From assembly GCA_964019425.1 (NCBI GenBank), contig OZ025793.1, forward strand, positions 1-64,000: a DNA stretch of 64,000 nt. The letters run 5' to 3'. Below, one piece after another: positions 54,388 through 63,814 of this stretch (position 1 is its first letter; each line of letters begins with the position of its first letter). Under the pieces are notes generated by a model. The model was not told the origin of the DNA. It ran no database searches and saw nothing but the letters and a program-made list of their open reading frames with translations. The translations under genes and the position numbers were made by a program. Source of the stretch: Flectonema sp. DT1601 (taxonomy: Eukaryota > Euglenozoa > Diplonemea > Diplonemida > Diplonemidae).

Positions 54388-54892
54388 TCAGGTTTCAAAT
54401 TGATTTACCGATGCAGGTACGGCAGCGCTGTTTGTTTTTTTTTTTTCTCTTTTTTTTTTAAAATTTTTCAAAAAAAAAAAAAAAAAAAAAAAAAACATCT
54501 TGAATAACAATAAGGGACACATACCGAATCTTAGCACGAAGAGCATCGAGTTTGCGAGAAGATTTTTTGACGATGCGGATTTCGATGTCACTTCGGGGCT
54601 CAAGCATGAATGACACTCGTCTTTCACTGAGAGCACCTGACGTAGCACTTGAGGGAGTTAAAGGGAACGACATTGATGATCCTGAAGAACAAACTGAAAC
54701 AGTACTCGGGAACTTTTGACTTCTCTTCGCTCCAAATAACACGGATCCAGAACCTGAACTGTTCGGACTTGCCGGCATCTCCTTCCCTCTCGGCCTAGCA
54801 ATCCACGTCGCCTTATCCTCTCCTTCCTGCTGCGCCACTTTTAAGGATCGACATAACTTTACTCCCGAGCCAGATAGCTGACTGCGAGTCAT
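54388..54892 (-). CDS. Two-exon small Ser-rich protein
   Basis: Exon 1, 54525-54892, starts ATG (MTRSQLSGSGVKLCRSLKVA), is Ser, Pro and Gly rich in the middle, and ends EIRIVKKSSRKLDALRAKI before the donor CG|GTATGTG. A 97-base intron with a 24-base T run on the coding strand ends AACAAACAG. Exon 2, 54388-54427, adds RAAVPASVNQFET and TGA with exact phase. The 136-residue product looks disordered with a basic helix near the end. Function unknown. Its donor GTATGT matches that of the RPS16 gene next door. Confidence 0.6.
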
Positions 54893-55220
54893 TTGTAAGT
54901 TACTCTAATGTTAGAATTAGAAATTTTAAAAAAAAAAAATCTGAAACCTGTACTATCTATCTGCTGTCATAGACTCCACACGACAGTGTTTGATACCTTG
55001 CTGCTGTTTAATAATAAATAAATAAGATGACTACTAATGGTACATCAACAACCAGTACCACTCACTTACCAGAAAAAGAAAGCACCGCACAGGTGAAACC
55101 ACTGGGGAGGAGGCAGAGCACTGATAACAACAAGAAGATTTCCTCTTTTTTTTTTTTTTTTTGTTCTTTGATATTTGTTCCTCCAACCCAACAAGCCCTC
55201 CCCAACCAAGTACCACAGTC
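54893..55220. other. Spacer between small gene and RPS16
   Basis: Contains a T run at 55147 and short open frames on both strands without support. Confidence 0.5.
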
Positions 55221-55784
55221 TTAACGGTACGACTTGGCGTATCTCGATCTGGCTCCAGATCCTCCGAACTTCTTGGCCTCAGCACGACGTGGGTCGGCAA
55301 TGAGGAGACAACGATCGTAGGCAAGGTAAGAGTCCTTGATGGCTTGCTTGGACTGTTTGAATATTTTGTTTTGTACTAATTCAGTTCGTTGACCGACTGA
55401 TTAAAAAACAACGAGCTAAAATAAAAACACTTTTCTTTTATTAACCTCACTAATTAATAGAAACTAAAAGTGAACAACACATACTGGCTCATCAACGAAC
55501 TTCTGGTTGTATGAAACGATCGCCTTTGCCATGGCCTGTCTGATGGCGAAGATCTGACTAGTGTGACCTCCTCCTCTCACTCTGAGTCTCATGTCAACCT
55601 GCTTGAAGCTAGCCTTTCCGGCCAACAAGATTGGCTCCTGAAGCTTCAATCTGAGACCCTCTGGCTTGATGTTCATAAGAGGAACTCCATTAACACGAAT
55701 CATTCCCTTTCCTTTCTTACAAGTCACAACAGCAACCGCGTGCTTCTTCTTTCCGTAGGTCTGAACCTTTTGAACTCCGTCCAT
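55221..55784 (-). CDS. RPS16: 40S ribosomal protein S16 (uS9)
   Basis: Small-subunit protein whose C-terminal tail reaches the decoding centre. Exon 1, 55485-55784, encodes 100 residues with [40 protein letters not shown] and YNQKFVDEP. The donor is CCA|GTATGTG. A 132-base intron ends TCAAACAG. Exon 2, 55221-55352, encodes [40 protein letters not shown] and SYR, then TAA. The product is 143 residues; the human protein is 146. The conserved KSYR end, which contacts P-site tRNA, is intact. This is the firmest host gene with an intron and sets the local splice consensus. A CAG just upstream of the ATG (AATTCACAG) suggests a 5' UTR intron. Confidence 0.95.
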
Positions 55785-55799
55785 GATTGCTACTTGTGA

Positions 55800-56289
55800 T
55801 ATATTCTGTGAATTGAGAGGATACCATTGTTAGACAAGTGAAAATGAACAAAAACAGCGCACAGCCACAGGCTTGCGCAACGAATCGTGACAAAAAGAGG
55901 AATTACTTGGAAAAAGAAAAAAGAAAGGAGAGGATGGTGCGGGGCCGCGATGCGCATTCGGACTCCCGATAGGTGTAGTTAAAAATTAAAAACAAACAAA
56001 AAGAAATGGAAAAAGAAAACAGGGTAGTAGCACCCATTCACTTACTTTTGAACGACAACAAGCTTACTTCATTTTACAGGACGAACCGAGGAGCGAGAAA
56101 ACGAAAACCACCAACCAACCAACCAAGGGGCGGCGGCATCCCAATTCTCACGCACGGATGGAATCGACTTCCTTGCTGACGAGTTCGGTCTCCGACTAGA
56201 TGACTTTACGGAAAAGCAGGTGGTGGAAGGTACTAAAACAATTAAGATTAGAGGCATATATGAGGTGATGATAAGTGTCGTGCGGTCGA
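55800..56289. other. Promoter/5' region of RPS16
   Basis: A mixed-composition spacer between two minus-strand genes. No gene is supported. Core promoter elements cannot be assigned by eye. Confidence 0.5.
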
Positions 56290-57027
56290 TTACGGAAATG
56301 ACATTGACGGCGTTGGTGGAAGTGGAAGCTGCGTGGCATCAGCGCAGTTCTTCGAACAAGTGGACTCCTGGTGTGGACCCGATGGGCCTCGTTTACCACC
56401 ACCACCACCACCACCAACAACGATCTGCTTTGCATCGCAAACCGTGCCGGTCTCTCCTGAGTTCAACAACTTGCTAAAGACCCCGACGTACTTCCCAACC
56501 TTGGCCGGGCACACGACCTCCGTTCCGCTAAAGGTCTTGTGGTACACCAACATCGGATGGCTTGCCCCGCTGTTCTGGAACTTCGGCCCGCAGCTGCGAA
56601 CTTCCCATCCGTTGTCCACGAGACCATCGAATCCTCCGTTGATGTCCCCCGAGCAACCAGGGCAGTGGTAGGTTACGATGTAGAAGACGCATTTCTCTGG
56701 ATGGCAGTAGGAGCAATCCAGCATGATCGTGTCTCCGGTGCACGTGTCCTCCCCAAAGATACCCGAGGTCGGGACTCCGGGTGTCCCCAGATCTTGCGCG
56801 AAATCGTGGTACTTGCTCTCCAGGTGAGGTTGATTGTGCAAGAAATCGGGCACCATAGTAAGCGGGCTGTGCGATCCCCCAACAGTCAACGGCGCAGGCA
56901 AAGTGGGAAAGGTTTGCACTTCTGCGACTTGCGCCCCGTTGAGGTACACCATAGGGGAACACCCGCCCTGGACCCCTCCCAGCATTCCCACCAATATCAT
57001 TGACAACAAGGCTGCGTGTGCTTTCAT
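56290..57027 (-). CDS. Cysteine-rich secreted protein, unrecognised
   Basis: 245 residues from ATG. Residues 1-21 (MKAHAALLSMILVGMLGGVQ) are a clear signal peptide. The mature part is Cys rich, with LDCSYCHPEKCVFYIVTYHC then PGCSGDINGGFDGLVDNG, and later EVVCPAKVGKYVG and a Gly-7 linker before a C-terminal tail with STCSKNCADATQ. Even spacing of Cys suggests disulphides and an extracellular or cell-wall location. Codons end mostly in G or C, unlike the neighbours. I do not recognise the family. The terminal Pro/Ser tail may be lengthened by an unseen intron. Confidence 0.65.
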   Translation of the reverse strand: MKAHAALLSMILVGMLGGVQGGCSPMVYLNGAQVAEVQTFPTLPAPLTVGGSHSPLTMVPDFLHNQPHLESKYHDFAQDLGTPGVPTSGIFGEDTCTGDTIMLDCSYCHPEKCVFYIVTYHCPGCSGDINGGFDGLVDNGWEVRSCGPKFQNSGASHPMLVYHKTFSGTEVVCPAKVGKYVGVFSKLLNSGETGTVCDAKQIVVGGGGGGGKRGPSGPHQESTCSKNCADATQLPLPPTPSMSFP

Positions 57028-57296
57028 TTTCCTCTTGGTAAATTAAACTGTTGAGAAAAAGTACGGTTGTCGGACAAGGAAACGCAAAAAGAAACACGGG
57101 CACACACTTTCACCTTCAAGAGCAGAACCCCTCCTTTGTGAGAGGCATCACTCACCGCATCTTATATCCTGAAGATAGTGCGGGGACGCAATGGAAAGAA
57201 ACAAGTAGCCCACCACATCCTGCCAAGTAAGTCCATTTGCTGTTAAAGGAGGCACTAGTATAAAATAAAGGACAGTAGAAAGGTGACCTTCCACTG

Positions 57297-57478
57297 TTGA
57301 GTGGAACACAATCTCTGCAAGTGAGTGGCCTGCAGATGTGCAGGGTCACCCTATCGAAGACGCTTGCATCTTCACGAATTTCGACGAGTCTCATGTTGAT
57401 GAGCTCGCTTGCAAAAGATGCGGGTAAACTGTTTGATTTTGTACGTAAAATACAAATGTTTTGTATCATAAAAGACAT
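57297..57478 (-). CDS. Exon-like block upstream of the secreted protein
   Basis: Reads LPASFASELINMRLVEIRED then ASVFDRVTLHICRPLT before a CAG. An open plus-strand frame covers the same bases but is less protein-like. It may be a separate short gene; the start is not defined. Confidence 0.35.
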
Positions 57479-57782
57479 AACGATAATTTAACATTAGTTC
57501 TGAGATACAGTGACTAGGTGTGATGCTTAACTTAGCCTTTTAAAGTAACTATTAGGTTTCGAGAGTAATCCATATACCTCTTACCTCTATTCTCTCATCA
57601 TCAGTATGGTGTAGAAGTAAGTCAATCATCTGTTGTGACTGAAGCATCTTAGTTAGCAAGACTAGGATGTAGTTACTTTGTTATAATGTTTATAAAAAAA
57701 AACATTCTTCTTGTTATTACTAGTTCGTAGCGCACTACTAGTGGAGCACTCTTCTACAATAAATGTAGAAAGTATAAGATGA

Positions 57783-60700
57783 TTAATTATCAAGATCTGA
57801 TGCATAATCTGATACATCTTCAAAATCATGTAAAACAGGAGTCGAAGGAGTATCTAAGATGTTCGTAACGTTCTCTTTATCTTCACTTTTAGGTGTGTTG
57901 ATATCTTCTTGTTTGGCTCGTTTCTTACGTACATCTTTTCTTAGTAGCGGCTGCATAGGACTTTCAGAATTTAATCTCTTTGTATATTTCGACTTCTCCT
58001 TCTTTTTTGCTGAAGCGACTAGCATCTTATTAACCTCAACTTTGATCTTGCGTTTACTTTTAGATCCGTTCTTATTCTCTAACTTTTTTCTCTTGTCCTT
58101 GTCCATGTATCCATTAAATTCGATTATTGGAATCGGACTTTCAGAATTTAATCTTTTGCGGGTATCTCTTTTTGGTGTAGTTAGTGTACTATCCTCTTTC
58201 TCAAGAATTTGTGTTACTAGTTTTGCACCTCTTTTAATAGACCGCATGTTTAGTTTCTTCTTCTCCTTGATGACCATTGTGATCTTGTTGGAGCCATCAC
58301 TGTTGTTAACTTCATACGTTGTATTATCATGATCCATGTAATATGGAAAGTCCTTTGAGGCTCTGAATATTGCGCATATGTGGACATGATCAATAATTGA
58401 TTTTTTAGTCTTGAAGCAATATTTACATTTCCTCTTGATATGCGTTGTATCTTTGTAGGATGGTTCTGACGAGGATGTTGTCGTTGGCACGTCGGTCATT
58501 GAGTTCTCAACTATTGTATTAACTTCTGTTGCCTTTTCTAGTTCAACATGCGACGTTGTCTCATCTTTCTTACTTCCGGTTTCATCTTTAAGTTGGGGAA
58601 GTATCTTACTAGATTCTTCATTGATAGGTTCCGATGTTTTATCCTTAATCTGCGTATGTGATTGCGTAATGACTTTAATTCTAGGGATAGTTGACTCGTG
58701 AGATCCATTATTGAAAGCTTTCTTTTTGGATTGCTTCATAGCATGTTTATGAGACAGTATATTGGACTTTTTGTTACGTTTTGAACAAGGTTCAAGGGTA
58801 TCACTTAAACTTTCCGGCATTGAAGTTACGGGGTTCATACTATCTTCTGTGTCTATGACAACAGTGTTATTTCGTGTTGCTGTTTTCGGAGTTGTAACTT
58901 TTAACGATGGTGCAGTGTATGTTGTAACAATCTTGTTAGGTTGCCTATTCATTGCTAAATCATAAATAAGCTCCCGATTGTGTCCATTCCAACAAGTTAG
59001 TGGTTCTTGTGGGACAATCTTGTTGGTTGTCGGAGTTTTGATTTTGCCTCCCGACTTTTGTTTTACCGGTGTTTCAAACACATGTCGATGTTCAGGTGTT
59101 TCTAAACACGGTGGTGATATAGCCTCAGTCGCAATGAGACTATTGTTTCTGACCTCCATATGAACATTAGTTTGTGGTGGTGAAGCAAGTTCGTTTGCGT
59201 TGATACTGTTGTTGTTGATCACTATAGGCATATGAATACCAGTCTGCGGTGGTGAAATATACTCGAATGTCTCGAGACTGTTGTTGTTAATTACCGTATG
59301 AACACCCGTATGTGGTGGTGCAATAGGCTCAATTATGTTGAGATCATTGTTATTGATCAACATATGTACATCCGTTTGTGGTGGTGATATCTCGTTGTAG
59401 CTATTGTTATCGACATCGGTAAGGCAAGTTTTATGAATTGAGTCGTTACTCTTTTTCTTGGGACTTATAAGAGTATCCACATGTGGTGGTGGGATGATGT
59501 CAATATCATATAGACTTCTGTTATTGACGGCAATCATCGTGTCAATATCAATATCCATCCGAGTTGGTGAAGTAACATCTGTTGGACTCTTAGTATCATG
59601 GATAGTTGGCGGTGAGATGGCAACAATGTCGTCCCCGTTGTGATAGACTTGTGGGGGTGAGATGGCAGCAATTGTATTTACTTTGTATATTCTCGGAGGT
59701 GATACCGCCATGATTTGACACCCAGATGAGCTGTGATATAGGTTACGAAAGTTTGGGATGGTTGGTATAATCTGCGGTGTTGCAATTATAAGTGTTGTAT
59801 TTTCGTAATTAAATTGTGTATCCGTATTATAAAGTGGACCAGTTAGAATAGTGGTCATTGGTGATTCCATATGTACATCGGTATTTGGTGTAGCATATTC
59901 CATATGACATAAGTTAGTATTCTGATTGGTGTTCAAGATATGATTGGGAAACTTAGTGAGCTTTGTGGTTCCACTTACAAAATCATTTGACTTTTGATCT
60001 TCAGAAGTTATGTAATCAGTGATGTCGAAGTGAGTATTAGATTTAGAAGCCTTGTTAGCAACAACTATTGCTTCCTTATCGTCCAAGTCCACATCTTGCT
60101 GACCTATTTTTGGATCTAGGTGTGTATCTATCTCTGGATCTTGAGTGACTTCCTTTGGATCTTGAGTGACTTCCTTTGGATCTTGAGTGACTTCCTTTGG
60201 ATCTTGAATGACTTCCTTTGGATCTTGAGTGACTTCCTTTGGATCTTGAGTGACTTCCTTTGGATCTTGAATGACTTCCTTTGGATCTTGAGTGACTTCC
60301 TTTGGATCTTGAGTGACTTCCTTTGGATCTTGAATGACTTCCTTTGGATCTTGAGTGACTTCCTTTGGATCTTGAGTGACTTCCTTTGGATCTTGAGTGA
60401 CTTCCTTTGGATCTTGAGTGACTTCCTTTGGATCTTGAATGACTTCCTTTGGATCTTGAATGACTTTCTTTGGATCTTGAATGACTTCCTTTGGATCTTG
60501 AATGACTTTCTTTGGATCTTGAGTGACTTCCTTTGGATCTTGAATGACTTTCTTTGGATCTTGAATGACTTTCTTTGGTTCTTGAATGACTTTCTTTGGT
60601 TCTTGAATGACTTCCTTATGAGTAGTATTTTCATTCGAAGATCCTAAATCCAATGGATCTGTGGCTTTAGCTGTTGTAGAGATATCATCCTCTTCAAATT

Positions 60701-63584
60701 TCTGTAACATCTCGTATAACAGTGCTGTGTCATCGTTATCATTCGTCTTTTGACTAAGAGTATCTTTCTCTTGTTTGTTTTCCATGTGGGGCTCCATTGT
60801 TGGATAGTCGAGGTTCGGAAATTGGAGTTTTTCCATAGGATTGTTTTTTGTAGGGCAGAATGCGAAGTGATAGTCAAATGTTTCCAAAGGATATATCCTG
60901 GCAATGTCATTCCACGTTTCATAACTTGGAGTGTGTTGAATGATATCATATCCTGTATACTCTGTATCTTTTCCGATAAATAAGATATAGTGAGTGTATG
61001 CTAATCTACGTGTAATTATAACGAATGGAAAGCGTTTTAGGTTTTGTTCTTTGAGTATATTGTTGACTTTATCTAAATCTTCTGCGCTGGTACAATGGTG
61101 TATTTCTAAGGACAGATGAATCTTGATTGTCTCATATATGACTAATTGGTGAAACCATCCATCAGGATTGAATTGAAACATTTCAACCAATCCTAACCAC
61201 TTCATTTCTTGTGTTGCCAACTCATCTTGAATCTTAAAGACTTTAGATATCTGAATTCTCTCGATGTTCAGATAATCAGCCATAAAATTAATGGTGGCCC
61301 AACCACACTCACCGCTGTTAAGGCCTTCAGCTGGTTTAGTGTGCATAGAAATAGGAAACCTTTTATCGATCGAAATATCCCATTCAGGACCTCTATCATT
61401 CTTCATAACCGGTTTATCAGTCTGAGATTTTTCCGTTTCATCTTCTTGCGTTTCTGTGGTCTTATCTGTCATAACTACATCAGTATCTGATGTGTTAGGA
61501 GTTGACTTCCCTTCTGTTGTAACTTCCGCCGATTTTCCAGGCGTGTCAACCTTGAGGAAGATTTTTTGAATATTACTTTCCGTATATTTACTTGTAATTG
61601 GAAAATAATAACCTCCATTAGTACGACCAACAACCATGTGACATTCGTGATTCACATGTTTGTTAATTATTTCACGGGTTGTCTTACCCTGGTCGTATGA
61701 TAGAATACTGATGTTAACAGGTAGTATTTTGTCGAAGTCTTTGCAAAATTTGGTTACTTTAAATATCCCATTGCGATATTTAATATCCAAAGCATCAATC
61801 TGTGTCTCAGTGTTCTTGTTTATTGCGGTGGAACATATTAGACATTGATCTGGATTGTTAGTGATTGAGTGACTTGCAATCCGGAATGCAGTAACCATGG
61901 TGTTATTACATTTTTTGAGTTTTGCATACCCAACGTTCTTATCGAGTAACATGTTATAAATGTCATCTCGTCCATTCAGTTTGTAGTACTGTTGGATTGT
62001 TTTCTTCTCAGAGGTGACGGGTAGTTCCTTGTCATATCTCCAATTTGTCTTGAAAAAGAATTGCTGGAGGTTATCTCTCTGTTTCGGAAAATCCCAGTAT
62101 GTACTAAGAATGAAATCTTTGTATTGTGGGAAGAGGCTCTTCTTCGAGTACCCTCGGCTGCGTAGCCTGTAAATCACCTTTTCGATTTCCAAGTATAAGT
62201 CGAAGTCGTTGTTGATATTGGTTGCTGCTCTGTACAAGGCTCCTTTCAATATGCCCGGACCAAGGCTTCTTGGTGCGTTTGATGTCGAGCTTGTGTATTT
62301 GATGGGTTGAAAATTGAACAGATTTTCTTTGTCCCATATTGACAGACGAATGAATGGATGTCCTCTTGGTCTTTCTTCAAATCTTACTCTCATTCCTAGG
62401 AAAACTATGTCATTGCGTCCAAGTGACGTATCTGTGTATGACATTTGATATTCAGCTTGCGGAGGTGGAGTAGGTTCATTCTTACTAAAGATTAGAAAGT
62501 CATCAATATATCTGAAGATTATCCTGTCATTAGCAATACTTAAACCATTGCTATGGATGATGTTGTCAATCCAGTTCTTTTCGATACCAAAGCAGTACAG
62601 ATTAGCAATGTGAGGAGAGCATTGAGAACCCATTGGAATACCATGACATTGCCTTAACATATGGTCACCATTTTTAATATAAGAATTAGATAGTATTACA
62701 TTCAGTAGTTCCTTGATCTCCTCTATGTTGTAAGCAACTTGCACATCTTCGTTAAATTCGTTTGCCAAGTAGAAATCTTTACCAATTCGACTTCGTTTAT
62801 CTCTAACTATCAAATTGTCTCCAATGTATTCTTCGACTAATGTATTAATAACAGCTTTAATTTTTGTATGTGGTAAGTTGGTGTACATATCCGAGAAGTC
62901 AAAAGTGCTAACTCTCATTTCTTGAAGAGAGGAGTAGTTACTTTTAATGTACTGAGCAACTTCATCAACATTATCCACAATGAAGTATTTTCTGACTCCT
63001 GTTGTATCAGATTTCTCTGTTTCGACTTTTTTAACTATAGACATAAATGTTTTCATGATACCAGAGAATTCTGTAGCCATGTCTGTGGTTGCAGAAAAAG
63101 GTGCCGGTGAAATTCTGGAGTTAATGTACCGAACTTCCATTGTTTTGTTAGACTTGCCAGCTATGAATCTGAATTTAGGTGGAACCTTGTGCATCTTTGG
63201 ATTACCATATAAGTATGGTAAGTTATCGGTATGTCGAAACTTATGTTTTTTGTTGATGCTTTCAATGTTCTTCATTATGGGTTCTCTCTGTTCTTCCGGA
63301 ATTGTAAGATAAACAGAGTTGTTGTTGACTTGTTCACTCAACTTGTGCGTATAATACTTCTTACAACATACAGCAATATCGTGAGTTGTTTTGTCAATAT
63401 TAGTAAATACAAGGTGCTCTCTGAGTTTCTTGACTTCTTTTTCGACTTGTTTGAATTCATCTACAATGTCAATTTGTGGAAGTTTCCCGATTTGTTTTTT
63501 AATGGCATTCTTTAGGAATTTACTCAGCGGAGTAAATTTTTCATCCATAAAATACTGAATGATATAATCGTCAATCGAATTCAT
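57783..63584 (-). CDS. Penelope-like/orphan RT fused to predicted cysteine protease (1,933 residues)
   Basis: One uninterrupted ORF from ATG. RT domain (about 120-480): YLYGNPKMHKVPPKFRFIAG (125-144), motif A STFDFSDMYTNLPH (Asp229), motif B GIPMGSQCSPHIANLY (315-330), motif C FRYIDDF (Asp361, Asp362), and FLG at 395. From memory this matches the KxHKxxxxxRFIA / YIDD reverse transcriptases allied to Penelope-like elements, not LINE or LTR types. No GIY-YIG or other endonuclease is visible. Residues about 740-910 hold GLNSGECGWATINF (Cys760) and LAYTHYILFIG (His865), a papain-fold protease pattern. A 23-copy KEVTQDP repeat (about 990-1150) follows, then ISPPQTxVHM repeats, and CKYC...HVHIC near 1717-1737, a zinc-finger-like knuckle. 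The tail is basic. It is intact, so the element may be active or recently so. Confidence 0.8.
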   Translation of the reverse strand: MNSIDDYIIQYFMDEKFTPLSKFLKNAIKKQIGKLPQIDIVDEFKQVEKEVKKLREHLVFTNIDKTTHDIAVCCKKYYTHKLSEQVNNNSVYLTIPEEQREPIMKNIESINKKHKFRHTDNLPYLYGNPKMHKVPPKFRFIAGKSNKTMEVRYINSRISPAPFSATTDMATEFSGIMKTFMSIVKKVETEKSDTTGVRKYFIVDNVDEVAQYIKSNYSSLQEMRVSTFDFSDMYTNLPHTKIKAVINTLVEEYIGDNLIVRDKRSRIGKDFYLANEFNEDVQVAYNIEEIKELLNVILSNSYIKNGDHMLRQCHGIPMGSQCSPHIANLYCFGIEKNWIDNIIHSNGLSIANDRIIFRYIDDFLIFSKNEPTPPPQAEYQMSYTDTSLGRNDIVFLGMRVRFEERPRGHPFIRLSIWDKENLFNFQPIKYTSSTSNAPRSLGPGILKGALYRAATNINNDFDLYLEIEKVIYRLRSRGYSKKSLFPQYKDFILSTYWDFPKQRDNLQQFFFKTNWRYDKELPVTSEKKTIQQYYKLNGRDDIYNMLLDKNVGYAKLKKCNNTMVTAFRIASHSITNNPDQCLICSTAINKNTETQIDALDIKYRNGIFKVTKFCKDFDKILPVNISILSYDQGKTTREIINKHVNHECHMVVGRTNGGYYFPITSKYTESNIQKIFLKVDTPGKSAEVTTEGKSTPNTSDTDVVMTDKTTETQEDETEKSQTDKPVMKNDRGPEWDISIDKRFPISMHTKPAEGLNSGECGWATINFMADYLNIERIQISKVFKIQDELATQEMKWLGLVEMFQFNPDGWFHQLVIYETIKIHLSLEIHHCTSAEDLDKVNNILKEQNLKRFPFVIITRRLAYTHYILFIGKDTEYTGYDIIQHTPSYETWNDIARIYPLETFDYHFAFCPTKNNPMEKLQFPNLDYPTMEPHMENKQEKDTLSQKTNDNDDTALLYEMLQKFEEDDISTTAKATDPLDLGSSNENTTHKEVIQEPKKVIQEPKKVIQDPKKVIQDPKEVTQDPKKVIQDPKEVIQDPKKVIQDPKEVIQDPKEVTQDPKEVTQDPKEVTQDPKEVTQDPKEVIQDPKEVTQDPKEVTQDPKEVIQDPKEVTQDPKEVTQDPKEVIQDPKEVTQDPKEVTQDPKEVTQDPEIDTHLDPKIGQQDVDLDDKEAIVVANKASKSNTHFDITDYITSEDQKSNDFVSGTTKLTKFPNHILNTNQNTNLCHMEYATPNTDVHMESPMTTILTGPLYNTDTQFNYENTTLIIATPQIIPTIPNFRNLYHSSSGCQIMAVSPPRIYKVNTIAAISPPQVYHNGDDIVAISPPTIHDTKSPTDVTSPTRMDIDIDTMIAVNNRSLYDIDIIPPPHVDTLISPKKKSNDSIHKTCLTDVDNNSYNEISPPQTDVHMLINNNDLNIIEPIAPPHTGVHTVINNNSLETFEYISPPQTGIHMPIVINNNSINANELASPPQTNVHMEVRNNSLIATEAISPPCLETPEHRHVFETPVKQKSGGKIKTPTTNKIVPQEPLTCWNGHNRELIYDLAMNRQPNKIVTTYTAPSLKVTTPKTATRNNTVVIDTEDSMNPVTSMPESLSDTLEPCSKRNKKSNILSHKHAMKQSKKKAFNNGSHESTIPRIKVITQSHTQIKDKTSEPINEESSKILPQLKDETGSKKDETTSHVELEKATEVNTIVENSMTDVPTTTSSSEPSYKDTTHIKRKCKYCFKTKKSIIDHVHICAIFRASKDFPYYMDHDNTTYEVNNSDGSNKITMVIKEKKKLNMRSIKRGAKLVTQILEKEDSTLTTPKRDTRKRLNSESPIPIIEFNGYMDKDKRKKLENKNGSKSKRKIKVEVNKMLVASAKKKEKSKYTKRLNSESPMQPLLRKDVRKKRAKQEDINTPKSEDKENVTNILDTPSTPVLHDFEDVSDYASDLDN
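60128..60615. repeat. 21-bp coding minisatellite inside the RT-protease ORF
   Basis: Twenty-three copies of a 21-base unit encode KEVTQDP with variants KEVIQDP, KKVIQDP and KKVIQEP. Variants at the C-rich end of the array (in + coordinates the right end) are more diverged. Unit length is a multiple of three, so copy number can change without breaking the frame. Confidence 0.9.
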
Positions 63585-63814
63585 TATTTCCTGTGATATG
63601 CTTCTCGGGTCTTCAAAGATGCGGGTGTCAGATTGAGACGCTTACGGAAAGGAATGCGTCGCCATTCCTTTCCATTCCTTGTACATCGATCGATTTGGAT
63701 GTCCAATTTGTGCCTGGCTGATGAGCAAAGGAGATCGTCTACTTCCGACAAAGATTGTTTGTCAGGAAGAAGAAGTACACAGTGAGAAACGATCATTTGA
63801 CGATTGGGCTGCAA
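63584..63814 (-). CDS. Short ORF overlapping the RT-protease start
   Basis: A 76-codon frame reads KQSLSEVDDLLCSSARHKLD and ends EAYHRK-TAA. Its stop shares one base with the ATG of the long ORF (TAATG). It may be the tail of an upstream ORF1, translated by termination-reinitiation, or a leader exon, since ATATCACAG just before could be a 3' splice site. No family recognised. Confidence 0.35.
   Translation of the reverse strand: MQPNRQMIVSHCVLLLPDKQSLSEVDDLLCSSARHKLDIQIDRCTRNGKEWRRIPFRKRLNLTPASLKTREAYHRK

Noticed and set aside
57783-63584. GIY-YIG endonuclease in the RT ORF
   Set aside because: Residues 580-680 carry Cys and His but no GIY...YIG pattern or catalytic Arg/Glu spacing.
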